DNA of 64,000 nucleotides. Origin: Nonlabens sp. Its GTDB lineage: Bacteria; Bacteroidota; Bacteroidia; Flavobacteriales; Flavobacteriaceae. The notes under the pieces are model-generated. The model made no database searches. It saw only the letters and a program-made list of their open reading frames with translations, and had not been told where the DNA came from. The position numbers and the translations under genes were made by a program. The stretch is taken from the NCBI GenBank assembly GCA_020630715.1, contig JAHDIQ010000004.1, positions 136,522-200,521 on the forward strand, written 5' to 3'. Positions 8,819 through 19,179 of this stretch are shown in pieces (the first letter of the stretch is position 1; each line of letters opens with the position of its first letter).

Positions 8819-10771
8819 ATGACTAAAAATTATTTTGTAGAACGTTTTAAATATGTGCTTTTCAATAGCGATAGTAAGCTAGATGTAAGTAGCATCAAGT
8901 ATCTTCCTAGATGGATGGTAGTTTTACTAGATACCTTTATAGTATGCACCTCTATTGTGCTTTCTTATTTGGTCATAAAATCGACTAATTTACCTTTTTA
9001 CGATTTTCTTTCTATATGGCAACAAGGTCTTATTATACTAATCGTTAATGTATTATTCTTTTTTATCTACGGCACCTATTCTGGACTTATTAGACATAGT
9101 ACTAATGTTGATATTTTAAAGATTACGATTGCGTCATTTTCAACGGGAATAGTTTTAATAATTTTTAACTATACCTCATTATTTGTTTTGAATGAAAAGG
9201 TCTTCTTAATGCCTTTTTTAATTGTCTATGGAGCATTTTCTTTTGGGATAATGTTACTTTTTAGGATCATTGTTAAAGGTTTTTACTCCTTATTTAAAAA
9301 TCTAAATCCTACTAGTAACAAACGTATTTTACTATTAGGTGTTAATGATGACACCATATCTATAGGTGAATCTATAAATACATCAAACGCTCAAGGCTTT
9401 GAATTAGCTGGATTTATATCTTTTAAAAAAGCGCACACTAGAATAAAGATATTAGGAAAGCCTGTTTATAAATATAACAATGCTTTTTTTGATAACATCA
9501 ACGCCATGGATGTGGATGGCCTATTAATTGTTGGAAATTATGTAAGTATTAAACAAAAAAATAATATTGTAGATCGTTGTCTTAAAAATGGATTATCGGT
9601 TTATAATGCACCAGAATTGCAGCAATGGAATGAAGGTGACGTCACTCAAAATATTAAAGAAATACAAATTGAGGATTTGCTAGAACGATCACCAATAGTT
9701 CTTAATGACCACAAAATAAGCAACTTTTTAAGTAATAAAGTAGTTCTAGTTACGGGTGGTGCGGGATCTATAGGAAGTGAGATAGCTAGACAAATTTCTC
9801 ATTATTCACCGGAACAAATAATTATCATTGATCAGGCAGAATCACCATTACATGAGTTAGAGATGGAACTCTTAAATGCACATCCTGATCACCAGTATCA
9901 ATTCATTCTGGCAGACGTTAGAAAGAAAAATAGACTGGAAGATATTTTTAAAGAAAATAAGATAGATGTAGTATTTCATGCTGCGGCTTATAAGCATGTT
10001 CCATTGATTGAACGTAATCCTACTGAGGCAATTTCTACTAATATTATAGGAACTATAGCGCTAGCAGATTTAGCGGTGAGTTATCATGTTAAAAGTTTTG
10101 TGATGGTTTCTACAGATAAGGCTGTAAATCCTACAAACGTCATGGGTGCCACTAAAAGAGCTGCAGAAATCTATGTTCAGGCCTTACAAGAATCAGCATC
10201 TAATACTCGATTTATAACCACAAGATTTGGTAATGTATTAGGATCAAATGGATCTGTAATTCCTCACTTTAAAAAACAAATAGCACAAGGTGGTCCTGTT
10301 ACCGTAACCCATCAAGATATTATTCGTTACTTTATGACCATACCTGAGGCCTGTCAATTAGTGTTACAGGCTGGTACGATGGGAAGTGGTGGAGAAGTAT
10401 ACGTTTTTGATATGGGGAAACCAGTAAAAATCATGGATTTAGCCGAAAGAATGATTAGATTATCTGGATTAGAGCCAGGAAAGGATATTGAAATTCAAAT
10501 TACTGGATTAAGGCCTGGAGAAAAATTATTTGAGGAATTATTAAATGATGATGCAACTACCATTACAACTCATCACGAGAAAATTATGATAGCAAAGGAT
10601 ATCGTTAGAGATTTAGACGATGTCTCTAATATAGTGATTGAAATAGCCGCTGCAGCAGAACAGCAAAACCAAACGGTTGCTGTTGCTAAATTGAAGCAAT
10701 TAGTTCCTGAATTTATTAGTAAAAATAGCGTATTTGAAGTACTAGATACTAAAGTAAATTTAAGCAAGTAA
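8819..10771 (+). CDS. Polysaccharide biosynthesis protein, CapD-like nucleoside-diphosphate-sugar epimerase/dehydratase with N-terminal TM segments
   Basis: VLVTGGAGSIGSEIARQI, FHAAAYKHVPLIERNP, STDKAVNPTNVMGATKRAAE. Confidence 0.93.
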   Translation: MTKNYFVERFKYVLFNSDSKLDVSSIKYLPRWMVVLLDTFIVCTSIVLSYLVIKSTNLPFYDFLSIWQQGLIILIVNVLFFFIYGTYSGLIRHSTNVDILKITIASFSTGIVLIIFNYTSLFVLNEKVFLMPFLIVYGAFSFGIMLLFRIIVKGFYSLFKNLNPTSNKRILLLGVNDDTISIGESINTSNAQGFELAGFISFKKAHTRIKILGKPVYKYNNAFFDNINAMDVDGLLIVGNYVSIKQKNNIVDRCLKNGLSVYNAPELQQWNEGDVTQNIKEIQIEDLLERSPIVLNDHKISNFLSNKVVLVTGGAGSIGSEIARQISHYSPEQIIIIDQAESPLHELEMELLNAHPDHQYQFILADVRKKNRLEDIFKENKIDVVFHAAAYKHVPLIERNPTEAISTNIIGTIALADLAVSYHVKSFVMVSTDKAVNPTNVMGATKRAAEIYVQALQESASNTRFITTRFGNVLGSNGSVIPHFKKQIAQGGPVTVTHQDIIRYFMTIPEACQLVLQAGTMGSGGEVYVFDMGKPVKIMDLAERMIRLSGLEPGKDIEIQITGLRPGEKLFEELLNDDATTITTHHEKIMIAKDIVRDLDDVSNIVIEIAAAAEQQNQTVAVAKLKQLVPEFISKNSVFEVLDTKVNLSK

Positions 10772-10787
10772 ACCCTATATTTGCACG

Positions 10788-11573
10788 ATGAAATTAAAAA
10801 GAGCTTTATTTAACATAGTTTCTACAGCAATAGTTGCTTTGTTACTAACTTCTTGTGTCTCAAAAAAGAAAATACTCTATACTCAAAACATAGAAACAAT
10901 CTTGACAGATCAAACTACTGATTATGAAAATATAATTCAGTTTGATGACGTATTACGTATTACCGTTTCTAGTAAGAATATGGAAACTGTAGCACCTTAT
11001 AATGCAACCATCGGATTAGCCGGTGCTGGTATGCAAGCGATGGGTCAAGCCAGATTATTGGACTATCTAGTTAATTCTGATGGGTTAATTATTTTCCCAC
11101 AATTAGGTGAAGTAAAGGTGGCTGGACTGACTAGAATTCAGGCGCAAGAAAAATTAGAGAAAATATTAAGAAATTTTGTTACGGATGCGGTCGTGGATAT
11201 CAGAATTATTAATTTTAAGTACACAATACTAGGCGAAGTGAATAGACCTGGAACGTTCACTACCAGTGATAACCGCATTACTTTGATTCAAGCTTTAGGA
11301 ATGGCAGGTGATTTAACAATTTATGGTAAACGAGATTCTATTCTAGTTATTAGAGATACAAATGGAGTTCAAACATCAACAAGAATAGATATCACCGCTG
11401 CAGATTTTATTTATTCTGATTATTATTATTTACGTCAAAATGATACCATAATCATAGACCCCAATAAAGCACAAATACAAGCTGCTGGATTTAATAGAAA
11501 TGCGTCTTTATGGGTGAGTATCGCTTCACTATTACTTTCTACAATCGTGGTAATTTCAAATGCTAGAAGATAA
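10788..11573 (+). CDS. Polysaccharide export outer-membrane lipoprotein (Wza family)
   Basis: Lipobox LLTSCVS; poly-export domain and SLBB-like region YTILGEVNRPGTF. Confidence 0.9.
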   Translation: MKLKRALFNIVSTAIVALLLTSCVSKKKILYTQNIETILTDQTTDYENIIQFDDVLRITVSSKNMETVAPYNATIGLAGAGMQAMGQARLLDYLVNSDGLIIFPQLGEVKVAGLTRIQAQEKLEKILRNFVTDAVVDIRIINFKYTILGEVNRPGTFTTSDNRITLIQALGMAGDLTIYGKRDSILVIRDTNGVQTSTRIDITAADFIYSDYYYLRQNDTIIIDPNKAQIQAAGFNRNASLWVSIASLLLSTIVVISNARR

Positions 11574-11576
11574 TAG

Positions 11577-13991
11577 ATGAGTGATATCAATAATAATTTA
11601 GAAAATCAATCAAGTTTAAAAGATCAAATTCATCCATATGTAAAAGTATGGCCATGGATAATTTTAAGTATTATCTTATGTATCGTTGGAGCAGCAACCT
11701 ACCTTAGATATGCAACTTCCTCTTATGAAGCCGAAGCTAGTATTATTATAAAAGACACGCAATCTGGAGGTGGTGTTTCTGAAATAGGGGCACTAGGTGA
11801 TATAGGTGGTCTTTTAGGAAACAATTTTAATAGTGTAGAAAATGAGGTTCAGGTACTCAAATCTAAACTGCTTATTAATAGAGTAGTAGAGGAACTTAAC
11901 CTTACTACTACTTATTCCAGAGAGGGAAACATTAAAACTTCTAATATTTACAATAAGACACCTATTATCATAGAGTCCGTTTTAGACGAGAACAATACTA
12001 TTAAAAATGCTGTTTCTTTTCTAGTTAGATATAAAAATGATAGTCTATTTGACTATAAGGATGCAACAGATAATCAATGGAATACAATGGCTTTTGGAAA
12101 AGCTTTCAAAATTAATGAAACATCCCTTATTGGTTTTCCTAACAATGAAATTGTTGGAAAAAATCAAGTAAAAAGAGGCAGTGGCGAGGCAAAGGATGAT
12201 CCCTACAATGTTATTGTAAATGTAATTCCTAAAGAAAGATTAGTTTTATCCATTGCTAGTAGATTGGACGTAACAGCGTCAGGTAGAAGAGGAAGTGTTG
12301 TGAATCTAAGCATTATAGATCCTGTAGGTGAAAAAGCAGAAGATATCCTTAATCAGTTGATTGAGGAATATAATAAAGACGCCATAAGCGATAAGAATCT
12401 AGTAGCTCAAAAAACACTTGAATTCATTGAAGATCGTCTTCAAGATTATGAGAGAGAATTAGATAGTGTAGAACAAGGAATACAAGGTTTTAAAGACAAA
12501 ACTAGATTAACAGACTTACAAGCCGAAACAGCATTAGACCTACAGCGTAATGAGTTGCTCAATGAAAAGATTATAGGAATTGAAACTCAACTACGGTTAT
12601 CAAAGGATATGCGTAATTATCTTAATTCTAACTTAGATAAAGGTAACGCGGTTTCCATGGCTGGATTATCAGATCTTAGAGTTGATGGAATGCTAGCCAC
12701 TTATAATGAGCTTGCTGCAAAATACAGACGTTTTTCTGAAACGAGTACACCTTCAAATCCCGTATTGCAAACGCTTGCAGTTGAGATAGAAGACGTTAAA
12801 TCTACTATTACATCGTCTCTAAATAATTACATCAGTTCTTTAGAATTGCAAAAACAAAAGGTGCGTCAACAAATAGGTGCCACAGGTGCTGATATTAGAA
12901 AAGTACCAGTTAGAGAGCGTATTTCTAGAGATATAGATCGTAATAGACAGGTGGTAGAAGCTATCTATTTAATACTAAGAGAGAAGCAAGAGACTACAGC
13001 GATCTCACTTGCGGTGACTGCTCCTAAAGCTAAAATAGTTGATTCAGGATATGCGCCAGACTTACCGGTAAGTCCTAAACCTAAAATTATTCTTCTAGCG
13101 GCTTTAATATTAGGACTATTGATTCCTGTAGCCATTGTTTATTTAAGAACACTTTTTTACAATAAAATAGCATCAAGAAAAGATCTAGAGAAAGCATTAC
13201 CAAAGCTAGCTATTCTAGGAGAAATACCGCGTCTGGATCGCAACGACACAGAATTTATTGAAAAAAATGATCGATCTGTATTAGCAGAATCATTTAGGAT
13301 TCTACGTACTAATTTATATTATAAATTAAATGCAGTACAAGTAGGTGACAGGCGTGGTAAGGTAGTTATGGTCACTTCTACCATTCAAGGTGAAGGAAAA
13401 ACATTTGTTGCTTATAACCTGTCACTAACGCTGGCCAGTCCTAATACAAAAGTACTGTTGCTAGGAGCAGATATTAGAAATCCTCAACTACATCGTTATT
13501 TAAATCGTGAGGCAAAAAGGGCAAAAGGTCTTACAGAATTTCTAGTGGATGATACTATCGATGGTAAAAGCTTAACCTATACTAGTGAGGTGAATCCAGA
13601 TCTAGATATTTTACTTTCAGGAGCTATTCCTCCTAATCCAGCAGAATTATTAATGCAGGATCGTATGCAAGATGTTTTTGAAGATTTATATAGTGAATAC
13701 GATATTATCGTAGTAGATACGGCTCCTACCTTATTAGTAACAGATACCTTTTTAATCAATAAATACTCTGACATGACGGTATTTGTCTCTAGAGCTGGTC
13801 ATACAGAACGTTCACTACTGGACTTTATAGGAGACAATCACAAAGGAGATAAATTAAACAACATCGCTTTAGTCCTAAATAATGTGAAGTTGACAAACTT
13901 TGGTTACGGTAATAAATACGGTTATTCCTATGGCAAGAAAAAAGATTCTTTCTTGAAGAAAATATTTAAAAAGATCACTGGAAAGAAATAA
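11577..13991 (+). CDS. Wzc-type polysaccharide co-polymerase / BY-kinase
   Basis: Wzz N-domain; Walker-like VTSTIQGEGKTFVAYNLSLTLA; VDTAPTLLVTD; Tyr-rich tail YGNKYGYSYGKKK. Confidence 0.93.
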   Translation: MSDINNNLENQSSLKDQIHPYVKVWPWIILSIILCIVGAATYLRYATSSYEAEASIIIKDTQSGGGVSEIGALGDIGGLLGNNFNSVENEVQVLKSKLLINRVVEELNLTTTYSREGNIKTSNIYNKTPIIIESVLDENNTIKNAVSFLVRYKNDSLFDYKDATDNQWNTMAFGKAFKINETSLIGFPNNEIVGKNQVKRGSGEAKDDPYNVIVNVIPKERLVLSIASRLDVTASGRRGSVVNLSIIDPVGEKAEDILNQLIEEYNKDAISDKNLVAQKTLEFIEDRLQDYERELDSVEQGIQGFKDKTRLTDLQAETALDLQRNELLNEKIIGIETQLRLSKDMRNYLNSNLDKGNAVSMAGLSDLRVDGMLATYNELAAKYRRFSETSTPSNPVLQTLAVEIEDVKSTITSSLNNYISSLELQKQKVRQQIGATGADIRKVPVRERISRDIDRNRQVVEAIYLILREKQETTAISLAVTAPKAKIVDSGYAPDLPVSPKPKIILLAALILGLLIPVAIVYLRTLFYNKIASRKDLEKALPKLAILGEIPRLDRNDTEFIEKNDRSVLAESFRILRTNLYYKLNAVQVGDRRGKVVMVTSTIQGEGKTFVAYNLSLTLASPNTKVLLLGADIRNPQLHRYLNREAKRAKGLTEFLVDDTIDGKSLTYTSEVNPDLDILLSGAIPPNPAELLMQDRMQDVFEDLYSEYDIIVVDTAPTLLVTDTFLINKYSDMTVFVSRAGHTERSLLDFIGDNHKGDKLNNIALVLNNVKLTNFGYGNKYGYSYGKKKDSFLKKIFKKITGKK

Positions 13992-13996
13992 AACAT

Positions 13997-14734
13997 TTAG
14001 AACTTGATGAGTTCGTTATTGTTTTTCCATAACACTTCTGTAAGTATCACTAATTTTTCATCTACTTTTTGAGTAGCTAGAAGCTCTAGATGTTCAGGTC
14101 TATGAGCGTCTGTACCACAAAAGTCGTATAGACCATGTTGTAGTAGTAGTTTCGCTTTCGCGAAAGCGTCTTTACCATAATGACCGGTTAAAGAAAGTAT
14201 GTTTAACTGGAAATCAAATCCCATATCTTTTAACTTCTCAAAAGATGATAGTCCATTGATATATCTATAGCGTTCTGGATGCGCTAGAATAGGTATGATT
14301 TCTGTACTACGCATTTTAAAAACGAGATCATGTGTGTTGTGAGGTTTTTGAAAATAAGAAAACTCCACTAGTAAGTTCTTTTTAGATAAAAACAGTAATT
14401 TGTTTTCATCAATTAATCTCTCAAATCCATCATCCATCATATACTCTGACGCTGCATGAGAAAGTAAGCTATCGTAAGTGCCTGCTACTTTTTGAGCATT
14501 TCTAGTATGTACAAAACAATCATTAATGGTTTGCGTGTCATTACCATAATAATCTAGCATGGTATGTGGTGTAGGAATTACCTTTTTAAAACCTAGTTTT
14601 TGATACCAATCTAACATTTGTAGCGTAACATCCAGATCTGCAGCACCATCGTCTAAGGATGGTAACACATGGTTGTGAATGTCTACAACATTATCTATTA
14701 CTTGATCCAGCGTTGTTTTCTTAGTAAACCACAT
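13997..14734 (-). CDS. PHP-family protein-tyrosine phosphatase (CpsB/CapC/YwqE-like)
   Basis: VDIHNHVLPSLDDGA, AHPERYRY, FCGTDAHRPEH metal-binding motifs. Confidence 0.92.
   Translation of the reverse strand: MWFTKKTTLDQVIDNVVDIHNHVLPSLDDGAADLDVTLQMLDWYQKLGFKKVIPTPHTMLDYYGNDTQTINDCFVHTRNAQKVAGTYDSLLSHAASEYMMDDGFERLIDENKLLFLSKKNLLVEFSYFQKPHNTHDLVFKMRSTEIIPILAHPERYRYINGLSSFEKLKDMGFDFQLNILSLTGHYGKDAFAKAKLLLQHGLYDFCGTDAHRPEHLELLATQKVDEKLVILTEVLWKNNNELIKF
14153..14168. repeat. CGCTTTCGCGAAAGCG iterated palindrome (in CDS, AFAKA frame)
   Basis: Exact 16-bp palindrome. Confidence 0.97.
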
Positions 14735-14737
14735 GCA

Positions 14738-16120
14738 TTAGGAATTGATCAATTGCTGGATCTCTTCTATTTCAAGACATTGTGGATATAATTCCTCAAT
14801 GATGATTAGAAATTCTGGATCGTTTTTAAAAGCATTTTGAAAATGATAGTATCCTTTTACGGTTGAACCAGTTGCATAGTAAGCACCAGCAAGACGGTAT
14901 TCTAATTCTGGATCTTCTGGATAAAACTCAAGGCCATGTGTACAATTAGAAATAATGGCGCGTTTTTCACCTAATTGCAGCAAAATATCCGATCTGTTTA
15001 ACCAGGTTTCAAGTTCATAATTCCCCAACTCTATTGCCCTGCGATAGCCATGTTCTGCCTCTTCAAAAAAGTTAAGACGCTTGTTCAATTTTGCATAACG
15101 TATCCAGTACAATGCATTCTCACTATCTATTTCAATAGCTTTTACCGCATAGGTTAAGGCTTTTTGATAATTTAATTGACTTTGATAAAAATCTATGATA
15201 GCAATCCATGCTTTATCTAGCAATGGATCTTCTGTAACCGTTTGCTTATAATATTTTATTGCTTGATCTTTTAGTCCTAGTTTTTCATGACATTTTCCTA
15301 GTCGTAAATAAGCAAATGAAGTAGGATCATCTAGTTTTAAGGTAATCAAGTAATTTTCTATCGCTTCTTCATGCTTGCCTAATTTCTCTAGTACTTTACC
15401 TTTTTCTAAATATGCACCTACAAAATTATCATCGCTAATAATGGCAAAATCAAATGCTGCGAGAGATTTCTGGTACATTTTCAGGTCAAAATATTGTTTA
15501 CCTACCTGATGCCACGCCACCTCACAATAAGGATGCGTGTTTAAAAAGTTATTTAAAAAATCAATCGCCTCTTCATGTTCATTTAAAAAGTCAAAACAAT
15601 AGATAATATTATAAAGCGCACTGTAGTCCTGATCATCTAATTCTAAGCAACTGATGAAATTTAATTTTGCATTTTCATAATCTTCTATAAAGAGGAATTC
15701 CATCCCTAAAAGATTATAAACATCTGCTTGATCTGTGGTTAATTCTAAAGCACTCTTGAGTAAATTAATTGATTTATCGTGCTCATCTGTTTTAGAGTAG
15801 ATGTTTGCTTTTTGAATGAATACTTCACTGTTAGTGGGTTGTAGCTCGTGAAGTTCATTTAATATTTCATGCGCTTGATCAAATTCGTTGTCAAATACAA
15901 AAATCTCTGCTTGTAGCAATTTTAATGGTACGGCAGCAGGATGTTGTGATAAACCTAGTTTAACAGCCTTACGAGCTAATACCATTTTACCTAGCTCAAG
16001 ATAATGCTCAATGATTTGCTCAAATTCCTCACTATCAAAAAATCCCACCTTGTTAGATTCTAACATAGATTCAAATTTTTTGATACTCATACCGTCATGT
16101 CCACTAGATTCATAATGCAT
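14738..16120 (-). CDS. Tetratricopeptide-repeat protein
   Basis: Multiple TPR units such as SAYLEKGKVLEKLGKHEEAIENYLITLKLDD. Confidence 0.85.
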   Translation of the reverse strand: MHYESSGHDGMSIKKFESMLESNKVGFFDSEEFEQIIEHYLELGKMVLARKAVKLGLSQHPAAVPLKLLQAEIFVFDNEFDQAHEILNELHELQPTNSEVFIQKANIYSKTDEHDKSINLLKSALELTTDQADVYNLLGMEFLFIEDYENAKLNFISCLELDDQDYSALYNIIYCFDFLNEHEEAIDFLNNFLNTHPYCEVAWHQVGKQYFDLKMYQKSLAAFDFAIISDDNFVGAYLEKGKVLEKLGKHEEAIENYLITLKLDDPTSFAYLRLGKCHEKLGLKDQAIKYYKQTVTEDPLLDKAWIAIIDFYQSQLNYQKALTYAVKAIEIDSENALYWIRYAKLNKRLNFFEEAEHGYRRAIELGNYELETWLNRSDILLQLGEKRAIISNCTHGLEFYPEDPELEYRLAGAYYATGSTVKGYYHFQNAFKNDPEFLIIIEELYPQCLEIEEIQQLINS

Positions 16121-16234
16121 AGGCTCGCTATCTTGATTCTACTTATACTAAGGTCAAAATTTTTGCCAAAAGATCAACTATTCTTAAAAATCTCTTGTAA
16201 ACAAGTTATAAACACCGTTTTTTAAGCTGTAATT

Positions 16235-17413
16235 TTAGTAAAATTCTGAGATTACGTCTTTTAAAATCGCACAAGCATGATCTATTTCTGCTAAGGTTAT
16301 GGTGAGTGGCGGCGTGATACGTATGGCTCTTTTTTCAAACAGTAAAAGGAAAAATATTACACCACGTTTTCTACATTCTTCAACAATGCTAGCTGTAAAA
16401 CGATCATCTGGTAACATTGCTGCTAGCATTAATCCTGTGCCTCTTATTGCTTTAATATTGGGATGTATTAAGCTTTCGCGAAAGTGTAATTCTTTCAACT
16501 TTACATCCTCCATAAGCTCACTATTCTCCATAGTGTCTATGGTAGCAAGTGCAGCAGCTGCAATAACGGGATTACCGCCGAAGGTCGTAATATGTCCCAG
16601 CATGGGCTGTTCTTTAAATTGCTCCATGTGCGGCTTGCTAGTGGTTAACGCTCCTATGGGTAATCCACCAGCGAGACCTTTACCGGTGACCACCATATCG
16701 GGAATGATGTCATGCTGGGTAAAGTAGAACATCGTTCCTGTACGCCCAAAACCTGGCTGTATTTCATCAACGATGAGCAAGGCACCTGTGTCTGTACATT
16801 TTTTGCGTAATGCTTTCATCCATGAATGACTAGGAATTATAAATCCAGCGCCACCTTGAATACTTTCTAGAATCACACCAGCCGTTCTGTCTGTTATACG
16901 GTTTAAGGTTGCATGGCAATTGAATTTTATGAAGGTTACTGCAGGCATTAATGGACGGAATGGTGCTTTACGTTCTTCATAATCCATCAATGCTAGTGAT
17001 CCAGTAGTGTTTCCATGGTACGCGTTATGCATAGCAATAAGCTCTGTTCTACCAGTAACACGTCTAGCAAGTTTCATTGCCGCTTCCATAGCTTCTGTAC
17101 CGCTATTCACTAAATAGGTCGTTTCTAAAGGGTCTGGTAGGAGTGATGCTAGCTTTTTACATAATTCAACGGCTGGTTCTTGTGCATATTCACCATAAAC
17201 CATGACATGCATGTATCGATCTACTTGATCTTTAATAGCCGTTGTAACTGCAGGATGACAATGGCCTAATGGTAAAGCACTTACACCAGCAACCATATCT
17301 AGGTAGCTATTACCGTCTACATCATAAATGTAATTACCACTAGCGTGAGAGATTTCCATTCCACTGGCGTATGGTGTTGTTTGCGCTTGATATGTAAAGA
17401 AATCAGATTTCAC
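16235..17413 (-). CDS. Class III PLP-dependent aminotransferase (acetylornithine/ornithine-type fold)
   Basis: SGTEAMEAAMKLARR, VDEIQPGFGRTG, TGKGLAGGLPIGAL. Confidence 0.9.
   Translation of the reverse strand: MKSDFFTYQAQTTPYASGMEISHASGNYIYDVDGNSYLDMVAGVSALPLGHCHPAVTTAIKDQVDRYMHVMVYGEYAQEPAVELCKKLASLLPDPLETTYLVNSGTEAMEAAMKLARRVTGRTELIAMHNAYHGNTTGSLALMDYEERKAPFRPLMPAVTFIKFNCHATLNRITDRTAGVILESIQGGAGFIIPSHSWMKALRKKCTDTGALLIVDEIQPGFGRTGTMFYFTQHDIIPDMVVTGKGLAGGLPIGALTTSKPHMEQFKEQPMLGHITTFGGNPVIAAAALATIDTMENSELMEDVKLKELHFRESLIHPNIKAIRGTGLMLAAMLPDDRFTASIVEECRKRGVIFFLLLFEKRAIRITPPLTITLAEIDHACAILKDVISEFY
16472..16486. repeat. Variant palindrome GCTTTCGCGAAAGTG (in CDS, FRES frame)
   Basis: One mismatch to consensus 15-mer. 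Confidence 0.9.
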
Positions 17414-19176
17414 TATTCTTTCTTTTCACCTATTTTTTGAATATCGTCCTTGCGATTTTTTAAATCGTCTTTTGTTAACCTAGAATTTTCACTAGGTTCT
17501 GTTTCCTCTGGATCAAAGAAGTCTTCTTCTAGTTTAGGTAGTGGAAGGCCCTTTATAGGTGTTAGTTTAGGAAGTGGTTTACCTTTAAAAATCTCATCTA
17601 CACTATTGATTTTTTCTTCTATACGCCATTTAAATCCTCTTAATTTTCTAGCGTTTTTAGGTAATTCTTCTGGTTTATATGCTGTTCCAGGAACCTCATT
17701 GAATTTAGTAATTAGGCTCACATCTCCATTTTCAAAAATGATCTGAAGTCTGCCACAAGTCTCTTTATTAATTGCAATAAGTTCACCATCTTCATTGTTG
17801 AGAAATTCTAAACCTTCTACATTTTTATAGATATTTACTTTAGAGAGTTCATTATTTGTGAATTCACCTATCAATTCCTTTCCTTTTGTTTGATTATAAC
17901 TGTTTTCAGTAATTGTGTCTTTACTAATGACAAAGGCATCATAAAAAACACGTAAACTATCTAATTGTTCTGTCTCTACATTTGATTTTAAATGAATACT
18001 GTCACCGGTAATTTGACTTTTACCACTCCACAATACTGGTTTTTTAATCAATTTAGTAAGTCCTGTGGCTTCTTGAGAATAAATAGAATCACATCTACCA
18101 CTTAAATCGCTTTTAAAAATGCGTGCGTCTCTAAAACCACGTATGATTCTATTGTTCTCTGGACCAGTAACCATTAAAGTGTCTGCGTGTATATAAACAC
18201 TATCTTTTTCTTGAACAGATATAGCCAAAGCTCTTTTTGTAATAAAAACAGAGTCTTGATCTCTAAAGACCTCGGCATAATGACCTTTTATGATGGAGTT
18301 ATTTAAAGTATCTGTGACGACGATGTTATTTGTGGCACTAGCAAAGTTTCGATTTCTATTAAAGTATAAACTATCGCCCGTAACCTTGCGATTATTGTAA
18401 TCTATTCTAGAATTTTTGACAAAGTAACCTTCATCTGCTCTAGTATCATAAAATCCACGTTCACAATAAACGGTACTGGTAGTTCCTGTGATGGTAGATG
18501 GTCCGTACAAATAGGCGTGACCAGTTTCTGTATAGAAATTAATATGATTTGAATTGATGGTATAATCAGGATTAGTGACAACCACATTATCTAGAAACTG
18601 GTATTTGTTTTCTTGAATAAAATAACGTCCTACACGACTTTTTAAAGTACTAGCCGTGTCGCGTACCGTTCCACCACTGCGGTAATAGGCTTCTTGCTTA
18701 ACACGGTTAAAGAATAAGGTATCTGTTTGTAGCGTCGTTTCTGGACTACGCATGTTTACTTTACCACTGGCAAATGCACGCTGGGAATTCCCATCATATT
18801 CTGCATAGGTAGAATTCATTTGAATCGTGTCACCTTGATTCATCTTTACATTACCTAAGGCTCTAATAAAATTATCTTTCTTGTAAAAAATCGCTTGATC
18901 ACACCACATCTCAATTCCTTTATGTTGCATGTAAACCTGACTCGTATTATCACTTAGGTAAATCACAGCACCTGGATAGGTGTCTTCTTTAATGGTTGTG
19001 ATTCCAGAAGAGACATTAATAATAGAATCGTTTTCTTGTTGGAGAGGTGCTGTAGGATTTTGACTAAAACCTAAAAAACCAATTAGAACAGCCACGTAAA
19101 TGGAGAAGTGTTGAACTAGATATGCATCCAGTTTCAACCTTGTCAATTTTTGTATTTGAGTTAATAAAATCATCAA
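17413..19176 (-). CDS. OstA-like / LptA-like LPS-transport protein
   Basis: Repeated OstA-type beta-strand pattern (YLSDNTSQVYMQHKGIEMWCDQAIFYKKDNFIRALGNVKMNQGDTIQMNST). Confidence 0.75.
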   Translation of the reverse strand: MMILLTQIQKLTRLKLDAYLVQHFSIYVAVLIGFLGFSQNPTAPLQQENDSIINVSSGITTIKEDTYPGAVIYLSDNTSQVYMQHKGIEMWCDQAIFYKKDNFIRALGNVKMNQGDTIQMNSTYAEYDGNSQRAFASGKVNMRSPETTLQTDTLFFNRVKQEAYYRSGGTVRDTASTLKSRVGRYFIQENKYQFLDNVVVTNPDYTINSNHINFYTETGHAYLYGPSTITGTTSTVYCERGFYDTRADEGYFVKNSRIDYNNRKVTGDSLYFNRNRNFASATNNIVVTDTLNNSIIKGHYAEVFRDQDSVFITKRALAISVQEKDSVYIHADTLMVTGPENNRIIRGFRDARIFKSDLSGRCDSIYSQEATGLTKLIKKPVLWSGKSQITGDSIHLKSNVETEQLDSLRVFYDAFVISKDTITENSYNQTKGKELIGEFTNNELSKVNIYKNVEGLEFLNNEDGELIAINKETCGRLQIIFENGDVSLITKFNEVPGTAYKPEELPKNARKLRGFKWRIEEKINSVDEIFKGKPLPKLTPIKGLPLPKLEEDFFDPEETEPSENSRLTKDDLKNRKDDIQKIGEKKE

Positions 19177-19179
19177 GTC

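Noticed and set aside
16299-16727. 142-aa plus-strand ORF opposite the class III aminotransferase
   Set aside because: Antisense shadow of a clear enzyme frame; no recognisable domain.
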